A stretch of 64,000 nucleotides of DNA from Streptomyces lincolnensis (GCF_021173675.1 NZ_JAIHON010000007.1:310001-374000); one strand, 5' to 3'; shown: positions 24,729 to 34,221, counted from the first letter of the stretch. Numbers and translations: made by a program. Notes: generated by a model from the letters alone, not told the origin.

Positions 24729-25853
24729 GTGAGTACCCTCCATCCGGCCAGGACCGGCGAAACCCTCGACGTCGACCACACCGATCCGGCGTACCGCGAC
24801 TGGCTGAAAGAGGCCGTCCGCAAGGTGCAGGCCGACGCCAACCGCTCGGCCGACACCCATCTGCTGCGCTTTCCGCTGCCCGAGCGGTGGGGCATCGACC
24901 TGTACCTGAAGGACGAGTCGACCCACCCGACCGGCAGCCTCAAGCACCGGCTGGCCCGTTCCCTCTTCCTCTACGGCCTGTGCAATGGCTGGATCCGGCC
25001 GGACAGCCCGGTGATCGAGGCGTCCAGCGGCTCGACGGCCGTGTCCGAGGCGTACTTCGCGAAGCTGATCGGCGTGCCCTTCATCGCCGTCATGCCGCGC
25101 ACGACGAGCGCCGAGAAGATCCGCCTGATCGAGTTCCACGGCGGGCGGTGCCACTTCGTGGACGACTCGCGCAGGATGTACGAGGAGTCCGCCCGCCTCG
25201 CGGTGGAGACCGGCGGCCACTACATGGACCAGTTCACGTACGCCGAACGGGCCACGGACTGGCGCGGGAACAACAACATCGCCGAGTCCATCTTCCGCCA
25301 GCTCGCCCTGGAGCGGTTCCCCGAGCCCGCGTGGATCGTCGCCACGGCCGGCACCGGCGGCACCTCGGCGACCCTCGCCCGCTACGTGCACTACATGCAG
25401 CACGACACCCGCATTTGTGTGGCCGATCCGGAGAACTCGTGTTTCTTCGAGGGCTGGACCACCGGCGATCCGGACGTCACGTGCGACTGCGGCTCCCGCA
25501 TCGAGGGCATCGGCCGGCCGCGCATGGAACCGAGCTTCGTGCCCGGCGCGATCGACCGCATGATGAAGGTCCCGGACGCGGCCAGCGTCGCCGCCGTACG
25601 CGCCCTGGAGCGGGCCATCGGACGCAGGGCGGGCGGCTCGACGGGCACCGGCCTGTGGAGCGCGCTGAAGATCGTCGCCGAGATGGTGGCACAGGGCCGG
25701 CGGGGGAGCGTGGTGACGCTGCTGTGCGACCCCGGCGACCGCTACCTGGACAAGTACTACTCCGACGCGTGGCTCGCCGAACAGGGCCTGGACATCGCGC
25801 CGTACACGGCGGCGATCGCCTCGCTGCTGGAGACGGGCGTGTGGCCCGACTGA
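24729..25853 (+). CDS. PLP-dependent cysteine synthase-like enzyme (Cds1-like cysteine desulfhydrase)
   Basis: A 374-residue fold-type II PLP enzyme. The Schiff-base lysine lies in HPTGSLKHRLARSLF, the substrate-binding SSGSTAVSEA follows, then the glycine-rich ATAGTGGTSATLARY that holds the PLP phosphate. It is longer than housekeeping cysteine synthases and begins with an extra helix (VDHTDPAYRDWLKEAVRKVQ). This matches the actinobacterial Cds1 group, which can release H2S from cysteine. GTG 24729 with AAGGAG is the start. The leader region upstream suggests regulated translation. A lyase with another amino acid substrate remains possible. Confidence 0.85.
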   Translation: MSTLHPARTGETLDVDHTDPAYRDWLKEAVRKVQADANRSADTHLLRFPLPERWGIDLYLKDESTHPTGSLKHRLARSLFLYGLCNGWIRPDSPVIEASSGSTAVSEAYFAKLIGVPFIAVMPRTTSAEKIRLIEFHGGRCHFVDDSRRMYEESARLAVETGGHYMDQFTYAERATDWRGNNNIAESIFRQLALERFPEPAWIVATAGTGGTSATLARYVHYMQHDTRICVADPENSCFFEGWTTGDPDVTCDCGSRIEGIGRPRMEPSFVPGAIDRMMKVPDAASVAAVRALERAIGRRAGGSTGTGLWSALKIVAEMVAQGRRGSVVTLLCDPGDRYLDKYYSDAWLAEQGLDIAPYTAAIASLLETGVWPD

Positions 25854-25982
25854 GGCCCTGCCGTGAGGAATGCGTGATTCCAGAGGTTTATGAGGCGATC
25901 CCGGGGACAGTCCACCGTCTGTCGTGGAGACATCTGTTCGAGCGCCTGATGCGGCGGTCGACCGACAGAGGGGGAACAACCC

Positions 25983-26936
25983 ATGCATCACAGCGGCACA
26001 AGACGCTGGTCGCGCGCCGTTCTCGGCGCCCTGGCGAGCGTGGCCACCGCTCTCGGGCTCGTCACGGGCCTGGCCCAGCCCGCCGCGGCGGCCGACGGCA
26101 CTCCGAGAGCCGTGACCAGCTACCGCTACACCAGCGAGGCGGGCGACTGGATCGGCCAGGGGACCAGCGCAAGCTACACCCCCTCGACGGCGGACATCAC
26201 CGTCGACGGCTCGCTGGAAGCCGTGCGGTTCCGTGTCGAGAACGAGAGCGCCTGGTGGGACGTCCAACTCGCCGCCCCGTATGGCGAGAAGCTGCACCCC
26301 GGCGTCTACCGTGACGCCGAGCGGGCGGCCGCCGCGACCGGCCGTGCCCCCGGCCTCGACGCGGGCGGACAGTCCCGCGGCTGCAATGTGGTCCACGGTC
26401 AGTTCTCCGTCCACCAGATCGAGGCCGACGCGTCCGGAACCGTCACGCTGCTGGACGCGACCTACACCCAGCGCTGCGAGGAGCCGGACGCCCCCGCCCT
26501 CAAGGGCGTCATCAAGTACCGCGCCTATCCCCTGTCCTTCAGCTACGCCAGCGATCCGGGCGACTACCCGGGGCAGGGCCGCTCCGGCACCCACACCGGC
26601 GCCACCAGCATCTTCGAGCTGCGGGAGTGGGGCATCGGCGGCCTGTCCTACCACGTGTCGGGCAAGCGGGAGCGGTGGTCGGCGTTGCTCGTCCCGCCCA
26701 CCGGCGAGACTTTCGAGGCCGGGCGCACCTACCAGGCCGAACGCGGCAACGGCCCCGGAATCGCCGGCCTCGACGTGTCCGGCTTCGGCGGCTGCAACCA
26801 GAGCAACGGAACCCTGACCATCACCAAGCTCGCGCTCGACGACGACGGCACGGTCACCGCATTCGCGGCCACGTTCGTCCAGCACTGCGAAGGGGCCGAG
26901 CCCGCGTTGCGCGGCACGATCCACTACTACGCCTGA
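25983..26936 (+). CDS. Secreted protein with a duplicated ~130-residue domain
   Basis: A 317-residue exported protein. The signal peptide MHHSGTRRWSRAVLGALASVATALGLVTGLAQPAAAA has a twin-arginine-like RR and a hydrophobic core ending AxA. The mature protein is two copies of one domain. Both start with SYxY/FSYA-SxxGDxxGQG. Both have Y(R/T)xAER, then PGL/IAGLD and GCN with a second cysteine near the end (QRCEE, QHCEG), and both close with ALxG-IxYxAY/IHYYA. The paired cysteines suggest one disulphide per domain. The function is unknown; the compact beta-rich repeats suggest binding rather than catalysis. Confidence 0.85.
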   Translation: MHHSGTRRWSRAVLGALASVATALGLVTGLAQPAAAADGTPRAVTSYRYTSEAGDWIGQGTSASYTPSTADITVDGSLEAVRFRVENESAWWDVQLAAPYGEKLHPGVYRDAERAAAATGRAPGLDAGGQSRGCNVVHGQFSVHQIEADASGTVTLLDATYTQRCEEPDAPALKGVIKYRAYPLSFSYASDPGDYPGQGRSGTHTGATSIFELREWGIGGLSYHVSGKRERWSALLVPPTGETFEAGRTYQAERGNGPGIAGLDVSGFGGCNQSNGTLTITKLALDDDGTVTAFAATFVQHCEGAEPALRGTIHYYA

Positions 26937-27062
26937 ACTCCCGGGTGAGCGGGCGGCCGTGTCGACCCGGTCGGTGGGCACACGCCGGGCCGTGAGAGTG
27001 GTGAGGAAGCGGTGGCCGCCCGGGACGGCGCGTGGACGGGTGGGTGATCCAAGAGAGACCCC

Positions 27063-27536
27063 TCAGGCGGCGGTCAACCGCCGGTCCAGGGAGGTCACCG
27101 CGTTCCGGAAGGCCCGCCCGAGGCCCGGACGGCCGAGCCGCAGGGCGAGCCGGAAGGGCGCCGTTCCGTCGGCGGCGAAGGTCCACCGCACGCGGGTGCC
27201 GGTACCGGCCGGGGTGAGCCGCCACTCCTCGACCAGTGCGCGGGCGCCGGGCGCGTTGGCGGAGTCGACCCGGTAGGCGTACACCTCGGGCCCCTTGGCG
27301 GCCAGGACCGTCTCCAGGAAGCGGGTGCCGCCCTTGAGACGGATCTCGCGCCGGGCACCCTCGTCGAGGGACCGGGCCGCCGTCACCGCCGCGAACCACT
27401 CGGTCCAGCCCGGCACGTCCTCGGCGAGCGCGGCGAAGACCGCCTCGGGTGGTGCGGAGATCTGCCGGGCGAAGACCAGGCGTACGGGCGCGGACTCGAC
27501 GAACTCGACGCCCACCGGGCGCAGTTGGCGTGCCAC
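27063..27536 (-). CDS. SRPBCC (START-like) family protein
   Basis: A 157-residue protein of the polyketide-cyclase/AHSA1-like SRPBCC fold. Typical elements are RQISAPPEAVFAALAEDVPGWTEWF (first strand and the helices that close the cavity), VEEWRLTPAGTGTRVRWTFAAD and a long C-terminal helix. Such proteins bind small hydrophobic molecules. The GTG at 27536 is chosen because GGAGGGGG lies nine bases upstream. It stands alone. Confidence 0.82.
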   Translation of the reverse strand: MARQLRPVGVEFVESAPVRLVFARQISAPPEAVFAALAEDVPGWTEWFAAVTAARSLDEGARREIRLKGGTRFLETVLAAKGPEVYAYRVDSANAPGARALVEEWRLTPAGTGTRVRWTFAADGTAPFRLALRLGRPGLGRAFRNAVTSLDRRLTAA

Positions 27537-27597
27537 GGACGAAAACCCCCTCCGTGAGGTGGATCGTTGACCGGGCGTCACCCTAACCGGCCCTCGG

Positions 27598-28428
27598 TCA
27601 CATGTCGTCGTCCGCGCCCGGCTCGCCCGCCACGACCAGGCGCCGCAGGTGCTCCGACACCTCCGCGCGCGCTTCGCCGGACAGCCCGGAATCCGTCACC
27701 AGCGTGTCGACCTGCTCCAGTGCGGCGAACGAACTCAGGCCCACCGTCCCCCACTTGGTGTGGTCGGCGACCACCACGACCCGCCGCGCCGACTGCACCA
27801 GACGGCGGTTGGTCTCGGCCTCCGCGAGGTTCGGTGTGGACAGGCCGGCCTCGACCGATATGCCGTGCACGCCGAGGAAGAGCACGTCGAAGTGGAGCGC
27901 CGCGATCGCCTGGTCGGCCACCGGTCCCACCAGGGAGTCGGACGGGGTGCGCACACCACCGGTGAGGACCACCGTGGCCGCGCCCTGCCGGGGCCCCGAG
28001 GTGCGCTGCGCCGAGTGGAAGACGTCGGCCACCCGCACCGAGTTGGTGACGACGGTCAGATCCGGCACGTCCACCAGCCGGTGCGCCAGCGCGAAGGTCG
28101 TCGTACCGCCCGACAGCGCGATGGCGCTGCCCGGCGCGACCAGTTCGGCCGCGGCCCGCGCGATGTCCTCCTTGGCGGACAGCTCAAGACCCGATTTGGC
28201 CTCGAAGCCGGGCTCGTGCGTGCTCGCCTCCACCACCGGCACCGCTCCGCCGTGCACCTTCTCCAGCACGCCCTGCCGGGCGAGCGCGTCGAGGTCGCGC
28301 CGTACGGTCATGTCCGACACGCCGAGCTTGCGGGTCAGCTCGTTCACACGGACGCCGCCACGGCGCCGGACCTCGTCCAGGATCAGGGCGCGGCGCTGCT
28401 CCGCGAGGAGGTTCTGATTCTCACTCAC
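27598..28428 (-). CDS. DeoR/GlpR-family transcriptional regulator
   Basis: A 276-residue DeoR repressor. The wing helix (residues about 12-60) has LILDEVRRRGGVRVNELTRKLGVSDMTVRRDLDAL. The effector domain has IALSGGTTTFALAHRL, LTVVTNSVRVADVF, VVLTGGVRTPSDSLVGP, LGVHGISVEAGLSTPNLAEAETNRRL and VVVVADHTKWG, all hallmarks of the sugar-phosphate sensing half. It lies alone, divergent from the membrane hydrolase gene. Its targets are not visible in this window. Confidence 0.92.
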   Translation of the reverse strand: MSENQNLLAEQRRALILDEVRRRGGVRVNELTRKLGVSDMTVRRDLDALARQGVLEKVHGGAVPVVEASTHEPGFEAKSGLELSAKEDIARAAAELVAPGSAIALSGGTTTFALAHRLVDVPDLTVVTNSVRVADVFHSAQRTSGPRQGAATVVLTGGVRTPSDSLVGPVADQAIAALHFDVLFLGVHGISVEAGLSTPNLAEAETNRRLVQSARRVVVVADHTKWGTVGLSSFAALEQVDTLVTDSGLSGEARAEVSEHLRRLVVAGEPGADDDM

Positions 28429-28753
28429 GTACGCTCCGGTCCTTTCGCCTCAAGCCGTCCGACACGCCTCGCGCCTCCCTGGGCGCTTGCCTCCGCTCGC
28501 GCCTGGGGACCCCCGTCGACCAGGCCATTTTGCCTGTACCCGGTGCGCGGACGTCCCATCCTCGCACGCGGTGTCGCACGTCGCGTCACCGACCACCCCG
28601 ACGCGCGCATGTCATCCCGGTGGACGCCGGGGCCCGTGTTGTCGCACGGATCGGGGAGATTCCGTGACGAGAGGTGCACACAGCGCGCCGAACGGCGATC
28701 CTTGTGCCCGCACGGACAGATGCCGACGGCACGTCACGGGGGAAGTGCGAACA
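28429..28753. other. Divergent intergenic region, no gene seen
   Basis: This 325-base gap separates the DeoR start from the membrane-hydrolase start. It contains a GGGGGAAG ribosome site near its right end (about 28737-28744) for the GTG at 28754. No long inverted repeat or terminator was found by eye. It must hold two divergent promoters. Confidence 0.6.
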
Positions 28754-31108
28754 GTGGAACGCGCGCAGGAACGCGCCGCGACCAACGGGGCCAAGAGCTC
28801 CGTTCCGCGGTCCGAGGAAGCCGGAACCGCCCTGGAACTCCTGGTCCACGGCGTGGGCGGAACGACACCCGAGCGCATGCTCGACGATCCGCGCACCGTG
28901 CGGATCACCGGCGACGACACGGCGGCCGTCTTCCGGCGCGCCGACGACGCCGACGCCGAGTCCAGGCCGGAGGAGTACCGGGGCACGGCGGTGCGCGAGG
29001 CCTATGTGTGGTGCAACCTCACCTCCGGCAACGGCAGCCGCGCGCTGTGGCTGTTGCTGCTGCCCTTCATGGTGGTCAACCTCGCGCACTGGATGCGCCC
29101 CACCACCAAGGGCCGCCGGAAGACCGTACGGCTGTACGGCCTGCTGGTGCGGCTGACCGGACTCACCCTGACGGTGCTGCTCGTGGCCGGCTGCTGCGAG
29201 GTGGCCCTCGATCTGGCCGCCTGGCAGTGCGCGGGCACCCGGCCCTGCGCCGAGCGGCACTCCTGGCTGGGCTTCCTGTCACCGGTGGTCTCGAACGACG
29301 GCTGGTGGAGTGCGCCCGGCCGCCGTCTCGCCCTCGCCGCGCTGGTCCCGGCCGCGCTCACCGGCCTGCTCTGGTATCTGTCGCAGCGCACCTGGAGCGC
29401 CTACGAGTCCCAGCAGCCGATGTCCCGCGCCACCGAGCCCGACGAGGAGAGCGGCCGCACCGCGCTGGGCAGGCCCGGCTTCTGGTACGGCCGCCGGCTG
29501 GTGGCCCGGCTGCGCGCCGCCCACACCGCCGCCGGTCTGCTGACCACCGCCGCCGCCGTCGGCACCTCGGCGGCACGCTTCGACCACCGCTCCGGCGGAC
29601 CGGCCCTGCTCGACCTCCTGGGACGGCTGCTGGAGGCCTCCCTGGTCGCCGGCGCGGCCGCGGTCGTGTGGGTGGTCTGCCGCCGGGGCCGAAGCGAGCA
29701 CCGCCTCGACCGCGAGCTCGACGCCCATCTCGTACGACGGCTGCCGCTGGCCGCCCTGGCCCTGCTCCTGCTCACCGCCGTGTACGCCGCCTGGGACCGC
29801 CCGGGCTGGGAATCGGCGGGCCGGCTGCCCGGTGACATGACCTTCGGGACCATCACCCTCCTCCAGGGCCTGCTGGTGATCGCGCTCGGCGCGGTCGCCC
29901 ACGTGCTGCACCGCACCCACCCCGACCCGCGCGCGGCGATGCGCGGCCTGGCCGGGCCCGCCGTGGCGATGCTGGCCTGCGCCCTGGGCGGGGTGATGTC
30001 CGGCGGTGTCTCCCAGCGGGTCTCCGACTGGCTGGACGGCACCGGCACCGACATCCCCGGCCCGCCGGTCCTGCTGACCTGGCAGGCCTCCGTGATCCCG
30101 CCGCTGCTGCTGGTGCTGCTGGTGCTCTGTGCCTGGCTGGGCCGGCGCACCTGGCTCCTGCGCCGCGCGGAGATGGCCTCGGTGGACGGGGACTACCCGG
30201 ACGGGGCGAAGGACGCCACCCGCACCCGGCTCATCGCCCGCGCCCGCGCGATGGCCACCCTCACCGACCGCGCCCCCCTGCTGATCGCGGTCGTCTCCAC
30301 CGCCACCCTGCTGCTGGGCGCCGCGGCCCTGGTGGGCGCGATGACCACCGGACGGACACCCGGTCGTGCCGCCCACGGCACCTACGCCGTCGTCCAGGGC
30401 GCCGCGGACACCGCGCAGGCCCTGGGCTCCTGGCTGATCGGCTTCGGCTTCGTCCTCCTCGTCACCTGGGGCCGCCGCGCCTACACGGACCCCTCCGCCC
30501 GGCGCACCATCGGCATCCTGTGGGACGTCGGCACCTTCTGGCCCCGCGCCGCCCACCCCTTCGCGCCGCCCTGCTACGCCGAGCGCGCCGTCCCCGACCT
30601 GACCTGGCGGATGGCGACCTGGACCCGCGCCACCGGCGGACGGCTGGTGATCTCCGGCCACTCCCAGGGCAGCGTCCTGGCCGCCGCCGCGGCCTGGCAG
30701 CTGGAGCCGGCCGTCCGCAAACGCGTCGCCCTGCTGACCTACGGCTCCCCGCTGGAGCGCCTCTACGGCCGCTGGTTCCCGGCCCACTTCGGGCCGGGCG
30801 CGCTGAGCGCCCTGCACCACGACGTGGACTGCTGGCGCAATCTGCACCGGCCCACCGACCCCATCGGCGGCCCGGTCCGGCTGACCGGCGCGTGCGGCCC
30901 AGAGGTGGACCGCGACGCCCTGAAGGACCCCCTGGCCTACGGCCGCACCGAGGACCACCCGCTGCCCGCGCCGATCCTCGGCCACTCCGACTACCAGGAG
31001 GACCCCGCGTTCGCGCAGGAACGCCGACGCCTGCTGGACCGGCTCAGGCCCGAGGCGCCGGCCCCCGTGCCGCGGCCTCAGGGCGAGTCGGGCAGGTCCT
31101 CGGCGTAG
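28754..31108 (+). CDS. Multi-pass membrane protein with alpha/beta-hydrolase (GHSQG) domain
   Basis: A 784-residue protein of unusual layout. The N-terminus has a hydrolase-like LELLVHGVGGTTPERML (an HGxGG oxyanion-type loop). Many hydrophobic segments follow (WLLLLPFMVVNLAHWM, LTLTVLLVAGCCEVAL, ASVIPPLLLVLLVLCAWL and others; about ten in all). Near residue 630-650 comes the nucleophile elbow LVISGHSQGSVLAAAAAW, the G-x-S-x-G of lipases and esterases, then YGSPLERLYGRWFP and a His-containing GHSDYQ near the end. The catalytic triad is thus plausible but split across a membrane domain. It is probably a lipid- or membrane-associated esterase. Its 3-prime end overlaps the next gene by 31 bases on the opposite strand. 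Confidence 0.8.
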   Translation: MERAQERAATNGAKSSVPRSEEAGTALELLVHGVGGTTPERMLDDPRTVRITGDDTAAVFRRADDADAESRPEEYRGTAVREAYVWCNLTSGNGSRALWLLLLPFMVVNLAHWMRPTTKGRRKTVRLYGLLVRLTGLTLTVLLVAGCCEVALDLAAWQCAGTRPCAERHSWLGFLSPVVSNDGWWSAPGRRLALAALVPAALTGLLWYLSQRTWSAYESQQPMSRATEPDEESGRTALGRPGFWYGRRLVARLRAAHTAAGLLTTAAAVGTSAARFDHRSGGPALLDLLGRLLEASLVAGAAAVVWVVCRRGRSEHRLDRELDAHLVRRLPLAALALLLLTAVYAAWDRPGWESAGRLPGDMTFGTITLLQGLLVIALGAVAHVLHRTHPDPRAAMRGLAGPAVAMLACALGGVMSGGVSQRVSDWLDGTGTDIPGPPVLLTWQASVIPPLLLVLLVLCAWLGRRTWLLRRAEMASVDGDYPDGAKDATRTRLIARARAMATLTDRAPLLIAVVSTATLLLGAAALVGAMTTGRTPGRAAHGTYAVVQGAADTAQALGSWLIGFGFVLLVTWGRRAYTDPSARRTIGILWDVGTFWPRAAHPFAPPCYAERAVPDLTWRMATWTRATGGRLVISGHSQGSVLAAAAAWQLEPAVRKRVALLTYGSPLERLYGRWFPAHFGPGALSALHHDVDCWRNLHRPTDPIGGPVRLTGACGPEVDRDALKDPLAYGRTEDHPLPAPILGHSDYQEDPAFAQERRRLLDRLRPEAPAPVPRPQGESGRSSA

Positions 31109-33507
31109 AGCAGCGTCAGGTCGTCCGTGCTGGGGTCGGCGACCTGCGCGACCCGGCTGGCGTGCCGCTCGACCATGGCCTCGAAGGTCTGGCGGGCGGT
31201 ACGGCCGTTGCCGAAGGCGGGACCCTTGGGGAGCTGCGTGAAGTACTTCAGCAGGGCCTCCGAGGCGCCCGGCGCCAGCCGGTACTCGTGCTCCTCGGCC
31301 TGCTGCTCCACGATCCTCAGCAGCTCCTCGGAGCCGTAGTCGCTGAAGGTGATGGTCCGTGAGAAACGGGAGGCGACACCCGGGTTGACCGAGAGGAACC
31401 GCTCCATCTCGGCCGTGTAGCCCGCGACGATCACCACGACCGCGTCCCGGTGGTCCTCCATCAGCTTCACCAGGGTGTCGATGGCCTCCTTGCCGAAGTC
31501 CCGGCCCGAGTCCTCCGGGGACAGCGCGTACGCCTCGTCGATGAACAGCACCCCGCCGCGCGCCTTGTCGAAGGCCTCCTGGGTGCGGATCGCCGTGGAC
31601 CCGATGTGCTCGCCGACCAGGTCGACCCGGGACACCTCGACGAGATGACCCTTCTCCAGCACCCCGAGGGAGGCGAGGATCTCGCCGTAGAGACGGGCGA
31701 CCGTGGTCTTGCCGGTGCCGGGGGAGCCCGTGAAGACCAGGTGCCGCTTGACCGAGGCGGCCTTCAGACCCGCCTGCTGGCGGCGCCGGCCCACCTCGAT
31801 CATGTCGGTCAGGGCCCGCACCTCGCGCTTGACGCTGTCCAGCCCCACCAGGGCGTCCAGCTCACCGAGCACGTCCTTCGAGGTCCGCACGGGCTTCTCG
31901 GGCTCGGCGGGGGAAGCCGGCGGCTCGGGCTCGCTGGTGCGCTGACCGGGGATGGAGCCCAAAAGGCCGGGGGACGACGGCACCGTCTGCACGGCGGTCT
32001 CCGGGGCGGCGGGCGACCTCAGGCCCGCGCTCTCGTCGCTGGAGCAGTCCTCCACCACGGGGCCCCCGCCGGACGCGCCGTCCTCGGCGAACTCGTACCC
32101 GCCGCGCGCGCACCGCTCCGTCCGGCACTTGCGCAGCGTCGAACGGCAGCCGTCCAGGACATGGAAGCCGTAGCCGCCGCTGCCCGTCACCCGGCAGTTC
32201 AGGAAGCTGCCCCGGCCGCCCGCGGAGACGTAGAAGCCCGCTTCGGCGGGGGAGTCGACCGTGCAGCGCTCTATCGTCGGGTCGGCGCCCTTGGTGACGA
32301 TCACACCGGTCTGGGTGGCGTCCAGGGTGCAGTTGTTCAGGGTTCCGCCGCTGCCGTGGTCACGGAACCAGGCGCCCGTCGCCGCGTCCCGGATACGGCA
32401 GTCGTCCAGCTGCGCGGTGGCGCCGTCGCTGACCGAGACGGCCGTGTTGCGGACCTGGGAGAGGTCGCTGTCGACGACGTCCGCGCGGGAGCCGCGGTCG
32501 AGCACGAACAGGGCGTCCGGCACGTCGTGCACCCGGCAGGAGTCCAGCACGGCGGTGGCGCCGTCGCTGACCCAGACGGCCGGGTAGTCGCCGGTGCTGT
32601 CGAAGATCTCGCACTGGTTGGCGTCCACCCGGGTGCCCGGGTCCCACACCGACAGGCCGTTGCGCCCGAACTGACGCACGGTCGTCCGGGTCAGCGTGAG
32701 GACGGAGCGGGACCGCAGGTCGACCGCGTTCTCCGGGATGTCGTGGATCCGGCAGTCCGCCAGGGTCAGCACCGCGTCCGTGTCGAGCGTGACACCGTCG
32801 GCGGTCGTGCGGTGCACATCGCAGTCGGTGAGGTGCGCGGTGGCCCGCCCGGTCACCTGGACGCCGCTGCCGCGGACCTCGTAGACCTCACAACCCACCG
32901 CCTCCAGCGCGGAGTTCTCGCCGGTCACCGACAGGCCCACGCCCGAGGTGTGGTGCACCCGGCAGCGCTCCAGGCGGGGATGCGCGCCGCCGCGGACCGC
33001 GACACCGGCCTGGCCGGCGGCGAGGACCTCGCACTCCTCGAACACCCCGCCCCCGCCGTCGAGTACGGCGATGCCGATGCCGGCCGGGTTGTCGACGGAG
33101 CAGCGCCGCACGGTGGGCCGCGCGCCGTCGCGCACCTCGATGCCGGCCGCGGACCGGGTGACGATCCGCAGGTCCGTCAGCTCCGGGGTGCCCTCCTCGA
33201 CGAGCAGGGCGGGCGCCGCCGCGTCCTGCCCCTCGACGTGCAGGTCCTGCACCACGGCCGAGGCCCGCACGGTCAGCGGCACCCCGTCCAGGGGCGCGAT
33301 CCGCACCGATCCGGGCGAGCCCTCGGGGCCGCGCAGGGTCACCGCCCGCTGGACGACGAGGTTCTCCCGGTAGGTGCCGGGGGCGACGGTGAGGACGTCG
33401 CCCTCGGCCGCGGCCTCCAGGGCGGCGGCGAGCGATGCGTACTCACCCGTGCGGCGCCGCCACCGCGATGTACCGGTGTGCGTCACCTGGACCGTGCCCT
33501 GTGCCAT
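31078..33507 (-). CDS. Right-handed beta-helix protein fused to a CbxX-type AAA+ ATPase
   Basis: An 809-residue two-part protein. Residues about 15-500 are parallel beta-helix repeats of roughly 23-residue turns, each with variants of DGATAxLxDCRVxD and IGIAVLDGG. An acidic and Pro-rich linker follows (EPEPPASPAEPEKPVR). The C-terminal 270 residues are a CbxX/CfqX AAA+ ATPase with Walker A FTGSPGTGKTTVARLYGEIL, Walker B GVLFIDEAYAL and sensor/arginine segment ASRFSRTITF. Similar AAA modules serve type VII secretion (EccA) and Rubisco activation, and the helix could be the substrate- or wall-binding part. Start ATG 33507 gives the expected MAQGTVQVTHTG N-terminus. Confidence 0.87.
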   Translation of the reverse strand: MAQGTVQVTHTGTSRWRRRTGEYASLAAALEAAAEGDVLTVAPGTYRENLVVQRAVTLRGPEGSPGSVRIAPLDGVPLTVRASAVVQDLHVEGQDAAAPALLVEEGTPELTDLRIVTRSAAGIEVRDGARPTVRRCSVDNPAGIGIAVLDGGGGVFEECEVLAAGQAGVAVRGGAHPRLERCRVHHTSGVGLSVTGENSALEAVGCEVYEVRGSGVQVTGRATAHLTDCDVHRTTADGVTLDTDAVLTLADCRIHDIPENAVDLRSRSVLTLTRTTVRQFGRNGLSVWDPGTRVDANQCEIFDSTGDYPAVWVSDGATAVLDSCRVHDVPDALFVLDRGSRADVVDSDLSQVRNTAVSVSDGATAQLDDCRIRDAATGAWFRDHGSGGTLNNCTLDATQTGVIVTKGADPTIERCTVDSPAEAGFYVSAGGRGSFLNCRVTGSGGYGFHVLDGCRSTLRKCRTERCARGGYEFAEDGASGGGPVVEDCSSDESAGLRSPAAPETAVQTVPSSPGLLGSIPGQRTSEPEPPASPAEPEKPVRTSKDVLGELDALVGLDSVKREVRALTDMIEVGRRRQQAGLKAASVKRHLVFTGSPGTGKTTVARLYGEILASLGVLEKGHLVEVSRVDLVGEHIGSTAIRTQEAFDKARGGVLFIDEAYALSPEDSGRDFGKEAIDTLVKLMEDHRDAVVVIVAGYTAEMERFLSVNPGVASRFSRTITFSDYGSEELLRIVEQQAEEHEYRLAPGASEALLKYFTQLPKGPAFGNGRTARQTFEAMVERHASRVAQVADPSTDDLTLLYAEDLPDSP

Positions 33508-33615
33508 GGCGTTGATGTGCCCCCACCTCGTGATACGCGGGTCGATACCGAATGCGTTCGGCCGGTCCACCGTAGCGTGCGCGCAGGTGGTGGGTTGACC
33601 AGAGCCGGAAGGCCG

Positions 33616-34221
33616 TCAGCTGCCGGTGCCGGTCCTGCCCCAGTCCGGGCCCGCCCGGTCCCAGGCCCGGTCCCAACGGGCGTACCGGCGACGGACCATG
33701 CGCCACACCGCCAGGCGTCTGCAGCCCTCCACGACACCCGCCGTGAGCAGCGCCGCGCCGAAGCCGGCGAGGACGGCGTGGGTGGTCGCCGTGGCGGAGT
33801 CCAGTGGCCGGGCCACCAGTTGGCCGTGCGGGTCGGTCCAGAGCCTGAAGTGGTCGCCGGGGCGCGGATTCTGGAGAGCGGCCAGGACCGTGCCGTGGTG
33901 GGAGGTGCCGTCCGGCGCGGTCCAGTCGGCGACGACCCGGCTGCGCAGGTCCCGGCCGGAGGAGGTCTCGGGGTCGGCGTCCAGCGGCGAGCGGTCCAGC
34001 TTGCGGACCACGGTGGCCGTCACCTCGTGTCTGATCTCGCGCTGCTCGCGCACGGACCGCTGGAGCGCGTCCTGGGCGACGCCGCCGACGAGGGCGCCGG
34101 CCACCGGCCCGGCGACCAGGATCAACAGCAGCGCCGCCAGTGCCGTCCAGGCTTCGAGCAGATCGGTCCCACGGCGCAGCGGGTTGTGCCGCCAGCGCCA
34201 GAGTCCACTGATTGCCCGCAC
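33616..34221 (-). CDS. Rv1733c-family membrane protein
   Basis: A 201-residue protein with two membrane helices, TALAALLLILVAGPVAGALVGGV near residue 25-47 and HAVLAGFGAALLTAGVVEGC at the C-terminal side. Between them is an extracytoplasmic segment with VRADWTAPDGTSHHGTV-like residues (RVVADWTAPDGTSHHGTVLA) typical of the Rv1733c family of actinobacteria. The function is unknown. GTG 34221 is supported by GGAAGGGGG upstream. Confidence 0.82.
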   Translation of the reverse strand: MRAISGLWRWRHNPLRRGTDLLEAWTALAALLLILVAGPVAGALVGGVAQDALQRSVREQREIRHEVTATVVRKLDRSPLDADPETSSGRDLRSRVVADWTAPDGTSHHGTVLAALQNPRPGDHFRLWTDPHGQLVARPLDSATATTHAVLAGFGAALLTAGVVEGCRRLAVWRMVRRRYARWDRAWDRAGPDWGRTGTGS

